From positions 1 through 10,543 of the forward strand of contig JACCYK010000609.1 in NCBI GenBank assembly GCA_013696525.1: a stretch of DNA of 10,543 nt. Direction: 5' to 3'. Both the position numbers and the translations under genes were made by a program. Of this stretch, positions 7,420-10,543 are shown one piece after another. The notes under the pieces were generated by a model, which was not told the origin of the DNA, searched no databases, and saw nothing but the letters and a program-made list of their open reading frames with translations. The DNA comes from Chloroflexia bacterium (lineage in GTDB: Bacteria > Chloroflexota > Chloroflexia > Thermomicrobiales > UBA6265). How positions within the stretch are numbered: position 1 is the first letter of the stretch; each line of letters starts with the position of its first letter.

Positions 7420-9727
7420 CTCCGCCGTGCGTTGGTACGGGTTGCTGCTCTTGATCTCAATCTGCTGGGCACCGTGGGTCCGGCTCCTGTGCACCGCACT
7501 GGCGGACCGCGGCGCTTCCATTGGCAGGCCGATTGCGCTGCTCGGCACGATCTATCCTGTCTGGCTCTTGGCGAGTTTGGGTTGGACGCCGCTTTCAAGC
7601 CTGATTCTCTGGCTCACCGTCGGGCTAGCCGGACTGAGCGGTTGGGGCCTGCTGATCTGGAGGCGGACCTTCGATCATCATTGGCTTATGGCGCTCATCG
7701 TCACCGAGATCGTCGCGGTGGCCACGTTTGCTGGCTATGTTTGGTTTCGCGGCTTCAATCCTGAGCTAGTGGGCACCGAGAAACCAATGGAAGCGGCCTT
7801 TCTGATGAGCAGCACGATCGCCACGACCGAGCCGCCGCCCGACCCCTGGTTTGCCGGTCAACCGATCAACTACTACTATCTCGGCTATCTCATTCATGGT
7901 TCGCTCAGCCGGCTGGCCGACATTCCCGGCACCATCGGATTCAATCTGGCGCTGGCCACGACATTCAGCATGGCGGTGACGGCAGTCGGCGGCCTCGGTT
8001 GGAACATCGTCCGCCGCTGGCATTCACCACGTGTTGCCTTCGCCGCCGCGCTGGTCGCCGCTTCACTGACGATGATCGCGGGCAATCTTTACGCGGCGAT
8101 TCAACTGGCACGGGCGCCGGCACAAACTCTCGCCGCCGGTTGGTGGGACAAGCTTCACGGGGTCGGCTGGCGGGCCAGCCGGATCGTCTGCGACACCGTG
8201 CGCGTGAACAACGATTGTGCGTTCCCACATGAGACGATCAACGAGTTTCCATCGTTTAGCTTCATCCTGGGAGATCTGCACCCGCACGTTTTGGCCCTCC
8301 CGTTCACGGTCATGGCCCTGAGCTTGGCCTTTAACCTCCTCAATCGGCGAGTCAATGCGGCGGGCGGCATTGATCGCGGCGGTTGGGTGCAATCCGGCGT
8401 GACGGGCGTCCTGCTTGGCAGCCTGTACGCGCTCAACAGTTGGGATTTTCCAACCTATCTACTGATCACCGGCATCGCGGCCTGGTGTGGTGCCGGTCGG
8501 TCATGGCGTCCGGCGCTCCTGATGGCCGCCTGCGCGGTCATCGCCTGGGCTCCGTTCTTCATTGGCTTCGTGCCGCCGACCGCCGGCTCCCGTGATCTGC
8601 TACCCAACGCCATCCGCGAGATCCCCCTGCTCTCCCGTCTCCTTGGCACGGTGTCGATCCACACCAGCGACCGGACATCCGCGACGGAGTTTCTCGCGAT
8701 CTTTGGGGTACCGTATCTCTTCGGCGTCTGGGTCGTGGCTACCGGCTGGTTTCAGGTCCATGCATCGGTCTCCAGGGATAACGTCTCCCGTCTCGCCATT
8801 GCTTCGGCCGTCGTTGCCGTCATCGCCACCGTGGTGCTGGCGGCGCCACTCATCCTCATCTGTGGCATTCCGTTGGCCGCGGTCGTCGTCCTCCTCCGCC
8901 AGACGCCGGTCCCCGGTCCACGGACGATCGCGACGGCACTCTTCGGCGTCGGCCTCGCCCTGGTTCTCGGCACCGAGCTGGTATTCATTCGAGACGTGTT
9001 TCAGACCCGGATGAATACGCTCTTCAAGTTCTACTATCAGGTTTGGATCCTCTTCGCCATAATGGCGGCGCTCGCGATCGTCGTCATCTGGACCGAACAT
9101 CGGCCCGGCGGCGGGATGCGGGCCGCCGTGCTCGGCTTAGCGTCGGTTGGTATCGTGGCCGGCCTAGTCTACCCCGTGCTCTCGGCAAAGGAGTGGACAG
9201 GAAATTATGCCGGGTGGTCGAATCTCGATGGCATTGCCTACCTCGCGGACTTCTCTGCTGACGAGCTGGCCGCGATCCAGTGGTTGCAGGCCCACCGGCA
9301 ACCTGGTGATGTGGTCCTTGAGGCGGCCGGGTGCTCGTATCAAATCAATGGCGGCATCCCGCTGAATCGAGCGTCGGCGTACAGTGGCGTGCCGACCATC
9401 ATCGGCTGGAGCGGGCACGAGCGGCAGTGGCGAAGCGGCGATCCCGCCGAGCTGACCGCGATTTCGCGTCGCGAAGCCGACGTCGCCGAGATGTTTGCGG
9501 AGCCTTCCGGTCGACTTGCCCAGGAGTATGGAGTGACGTTGGTGTACGTTGGTACGTTTGAAACCGGAGAATGGAGGCATGTCTGCCCCGCGGCCGGACC
9601 GTATGCCGAGGTCGCGGCGGATGGCTATCCCGGCCCTGGCTGGGAAATCGCGTTCTCACGGGGGGAGGTGACAATCTACCGGCGGGAGACCGTCGACGCC
9701 GCCACGAGATCAAGAGGCCGAGATTGA
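7406..9727 (+). CDS. Stand-alone DUF2298/Chlor_Arch_YYY polytopic membrane protein
   Basis: The protein has 773 residues, the usual size for the single-copy form of this family (about 700-900). It starts with hydrophobic helices (about 11-30, 42-60, 63-84, 93-112). The module then repeats the landmarks of the upstream protein in the same order: G-T-E-K-P-M at 123-128, I-N-Y-Y-Y-L-G at 154-160, W-R-A-S-R at 255-259, I-N-E-F-P-S-F-S-F at 278-286, D-L-H-P-H-V at 290-295, L-G-T-E-L-V-F-I-R-D at 521-530, and R-M-N-T-L-F-K-F-Y-Y-Q at 535-545. After the last helix (about 572-592) comes a soluble lobe with E-A-A-G-C-S-Y, G-V-P-T-I-I-G-W and H-E-R-Q-W-R. These are closer to the family consensus than in the upstream copy. 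Two cysteines in one loop (C262, C271) may form a disulfide. The biochemical function is unknown. The overlap with the upstream gene points to coordinated synthesis and perhaps a complex. Confidence 0.9.
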   Translation: MQWLDSAVRWYGLLLLISICWAPWVRLLCTALADRGASIGRPIALLGTIYPVWLLASLGWTPLSSLILWLTVGLAGLSGWGLLIWRRTFDHHWLMALIVTEIVAVATFAGYVWFRGFNPELVGTEKPMEAAFLMSSTIATTEPPPDPWFAGQPINYYYLGYLIHGSLSRLADIPGTIGFNLALATTFSMAVTAVGGLGWNIVRRWHSPRVAFAAALVAASLTMIAGNLYAAIQLARAPAQTLAAGWWDKLHGVGWRASRIVCDTVRVNNDCAFPHETINEFPSFSFILGDLHPHVLALPFTVMALSLAFNLLNRRVNAAGGIDRGGWVQSGVTGVLLGSLYALNSWDFPTYLLITGIAAWCGAGRSWRPALLMAACAVIAWAPFFIGFVPPTAGSRDLLPNAIREIPLLSRLLGTVSIHTSDRTSATEFLAIFGVPYLFGVWVVATGWFQVHASVSRDNVSRLAIASAVVAVIATVVLAAPLILICGIPLAAVVVLLRQTPVPGPRTIATALFGVGLALVLGTELVFIRDVFQTRMNTLFKFYYQVWILFAIMAALAIVVIWTEHRPGGGMRAAVLGLASVGIVAGLVYPVLSAKEWTGNYAGWSNLDGIAYLADFSADELAAIQWLQAHRQPGDVVLEAAGCSYQINGGIPLNRASAYSGVPTIIGWSGHERQWRSGDPAELTAISRREADVAEMFAEPSGRLAQEYGVTLVYVGTFETGEWRHVCPAAGPYAEVAADGYPGPGWEIAFSRGEVTIYRRETVDAATRSRGRD

Positions 9728-9743
9728 ACCACTTCGGTGATCC

Positions 9744-9772
9744 TCGACGTTTCGGCTCCAAGTTCCTATACT
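9744..9772 (+). promoter_or_regulatory. Probable sigma-70-type promoter for tRNA-Pro
   Basis: A -35-like TCGACG (9744-9749, four of six consensus bases) is followed after exactly 17 nt by a -10-like TATACT (9767-9772, five of six). The predicted transcription start, near 9779, is about 12 nt before the mature tRNA-Pro 5' end. The site lies just after the stop of the second YYY gene, where a tRNA promoter is expected. Confidence 0.6.
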
Positions 9773-9790
9773 TCATGGGTGAGGTCAGTG

Positions 9791-9864
9791 CGGGGTGTGG
9801 CGCAGCCTGGTAGCGCGCGGCGTTTGGGACGCTGAGGTCGGAGGTTCGAGTCCTCTCACCCCGA
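9791..9864 (+). tRNA. tRNA-Pro, anticodon UGG
   Basis: The cloverleaf is complete. The acceptor stem CGGGGTG/CACCCCG has 7 pairs. The D-arm stem is GCGC/GCGC. The anticodon stem CGGCG/CGCTG (one G-U) encloses the loop TTTGGGA with anticodon TGG. The T-arm stem GGAGG/CCTCT (one G-U) encloses TTCGAGT. The discriminator base is A (9864). The next bases are CCC, so the 3' CCA is not encoded and must be added by the tRNA nucleotidyltransferase. A U34 anticodon reads CCA and, by wobble, CCG. Confidence 0.96.
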
Positions 9865-9932
9865 CCCGCGAGTGAACGAGTATGCCTAGAATACGACAAC
9901 CGCCCATCGCGGACACGGCGGACTATGGCCCC

Positions 9933-9951
9933 TCGCTGAGCCAGTCAGCGA
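9933..9951. repeat. Perfect 7-bp hairpin just before tRNA-Gly
   Basis: TCGCTGA (9933-9939) and TCAGCGA (9945-9951) are exact inverted copies around a 5-nt loop. The stem ends 3 nt before the tRNA-Gly acceptor stem. No T-run follows. It may act as a structured leader or spacer in a tRNA-Pro/tRNA-Gly precursor, or as a weak stop for the first tRNA. I see no convincing separate promoter for tRNA-Gly in the 90-nt spacer. Confidence 0.45.
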
Positions 9952-9954
9952 CCC

Positions 9955-10030
9955 GCGGGAGTAACTCAGTTGGTAGAGTACCTGCCTTCCAAGCAGGCTG
10001 TCGCCGGTTCGAGTCCGGTCTCCCGCTCCA
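9955..10030 (+). tRNA. tRNA-Gly, anticodon UCC
   Basis: The cloverleaf is complete. The acceptor stem GCGGGAG/CTCCCGC has 7 pairs. The D-loop contains AGTTGGTA. The anticodon stem CCTGC/GCAGG encloses CTTCCAA with anticodon TCC. The T-arm stem GCCGG/CCGGT encloses TTCGAGT. The discriminator is T (10027), as usual in bacterial tRNA-Gly, and the 3' CCA (10028-10030) is encoded, unlike the upstream tRNA-Pro. It reads GGA and, by wobble, GGG. Confidence 0.97.
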
Positions 10031-10086
10031 CAAGCCGTCCATGGGTGGCTGCTCTCGTTGCCGGCATTGAGAAGACATAAGGGCCT

Positions 10087-10109
10087 CCGACGGCAGGCTT
10101 GCCCGTCGG
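10087..10109. terminator. Hairpin between convergent tRNA-Gly and membrane-protein gene, possible bidirectional terminator
   Basis: CCGACGG (10087-10093) and CCGTCGG (10103-10109) pair perfectly around a 9-nt loop, whose ends (CA/TG) can partly extend the stem. On the minus strand the hairpin starts directly after the TAG stop (10112-10110) of the right-edge gene. On the plus strand it lies 56 nt after tRNA-Gly. Neither side has a real T-tract, so termination is inferred from position and stem strength. Confidence 0.5.
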
Positions 10110-10543
10110 CTAGCCGCGCTTCCGCATCGCCGAAAACACGACCCCCATCACCGCACCGTACACGATGTGAGCGACAATCATGACATAGGTACGCCGAATT
10201 CCGGCTTGTCGAGGTGACGGGAAGAGGCCGAGGACGGGCATCAACCCCACGTAGTTCACAGCCCAGACGAGCAATCCGTACACGGCTCCACCGGCAACCG
10301 GCGACCGCGGCAGGAACGGTCGAACCAAGCCGAAGCCGAGACCGCTACCGGCCCCGAACACGACGTGCAGCCCCAGCCAGATCGGGCCGAATTCGGGATC
10401 GTCCGTCACCTCTTCGAGCCCCGCCTCCGCCGCGGCATTCTTGGCGATCCGCTCCGGTGGCGCGGTCCGAAACAGGCCCAGCCAACGGCTAACCGCGAGG
10501 ACGAGCGTCATTGGCGCCGTCGCCAGCGCCCCAGAAATGAGAC
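10110..10543 (-). CDS. Uncharacterised small membrane protein, 5' end beyond window
   Basis: The frame stays open to the right edge, giving 143 visible residues. A Met codon at 10511-10509 is probably internal: the ten residues before it (L-I-S-G-A-L-A-T-A-P) are hydrophobic and continue straight into the same helix. I see about four membrane segments: the one crossing the edge, P-I-W-L-G-L-H-V-V-F-G, G-A-V-Y-G-L-L-V-W-A-V, and V-A-H-I-V-Y-G-A-V-M-G. A polar loop of about 28 residues rich in Glu and Ala follows the first. Two segments end in a His-x3-Gly type pattern (H-V-V-F-G, H-I-V-Y-G). This resembles small DUF6789- or DUF1440/YagU-like inner-membrane proteins, but I cannot assign a family firmly and give no function. 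It converges on the tRNA genes and ends in a hairpin. Confidence 0.75.
   Translation of the reverse strand, partial: LISGALATAPMTLVLAVSRWLGLFRTAPPERIAKNAAAEAGLEEVTDDPEFGPIWLGLHVVFGAGSGLGFGLVRPFLPRSPVAGGAVYGLLVWAVNYVGLMPVLGLFPSPRQAGIRRTYVMIVAHIVYGAVMGVVFSAMRKRG

Noticed and set aside
9791..10030. tRNA genes as a mobile-element attachment site
   Set aside because: No integrase, no repeat of either tRNA 3' end and no composition shift is visible within the window.

Overview
The window is dense, GC-rich bacterial DNA that reads as ordinary chromosome. I see no integrase, transposase, CRISPR array or phage gene. The most telling content is a pair of very large membrane proteins of the DUF2298 / 'Chlor_Arch_YYY' family, known mainly from Chloroflexota and some archaea. 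With the GC-rich codon use and a bacterial fmt, this suggests a Chloroflexota bacterium, perhaps of the Thermomicrobia/Sphaerobacter type. That placement is inference from gene families, not a computed phylogeny.

Layout, left to right. Two genes lie on the minus strand. The first is a glycoside hydrolase family 15 protein (1-1735) that runs off the left edge, so its C-terminus is missing. The second is fmt, methionyl-tRNA formyltransferase (1860-2849). The 124 bp between them hold two perfect inverted repeats. Only 31 bp after the fmt start codon, a divergent plus-strand pair begins. The first member is a 1512-residue protein (2881-7419) that joins a GT-C (PMT/ArnT-like) glycosyltransferase module to a DUF2298/YYY module. 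The second is a 773-residue stand-alone DUF2298/YYY protein (7406-9727), whose start overlaps the previous stop by 14 nt. A probable sigma-70-type promoter follows, then tRNA-Pro(UGG) at 9791-9864 and tRNA-Gly(UCC) at 9955-10030. A hairpin lies at 10087-10109, and a minus-strand membrane-protein gene runs off the right edge.

Fmt serves translation initiation. The GH15 protein looks like a cytoplasmic glucan or trehalose hydrolase. The two YYY proteins very probably work together in the membrane: they overlap at the stop/start and share the same polytopic core with the same extracytoplasmic acid/His motifs. All three modules of the pair end in a lobe with the same order of short motifs. I infer three GT-C-like units spread over two genes, possibly transferring a lipid-linked sugar to an envelope polymer or protein. 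The substrate is unknown, and this pair is the most interesting content of the window.
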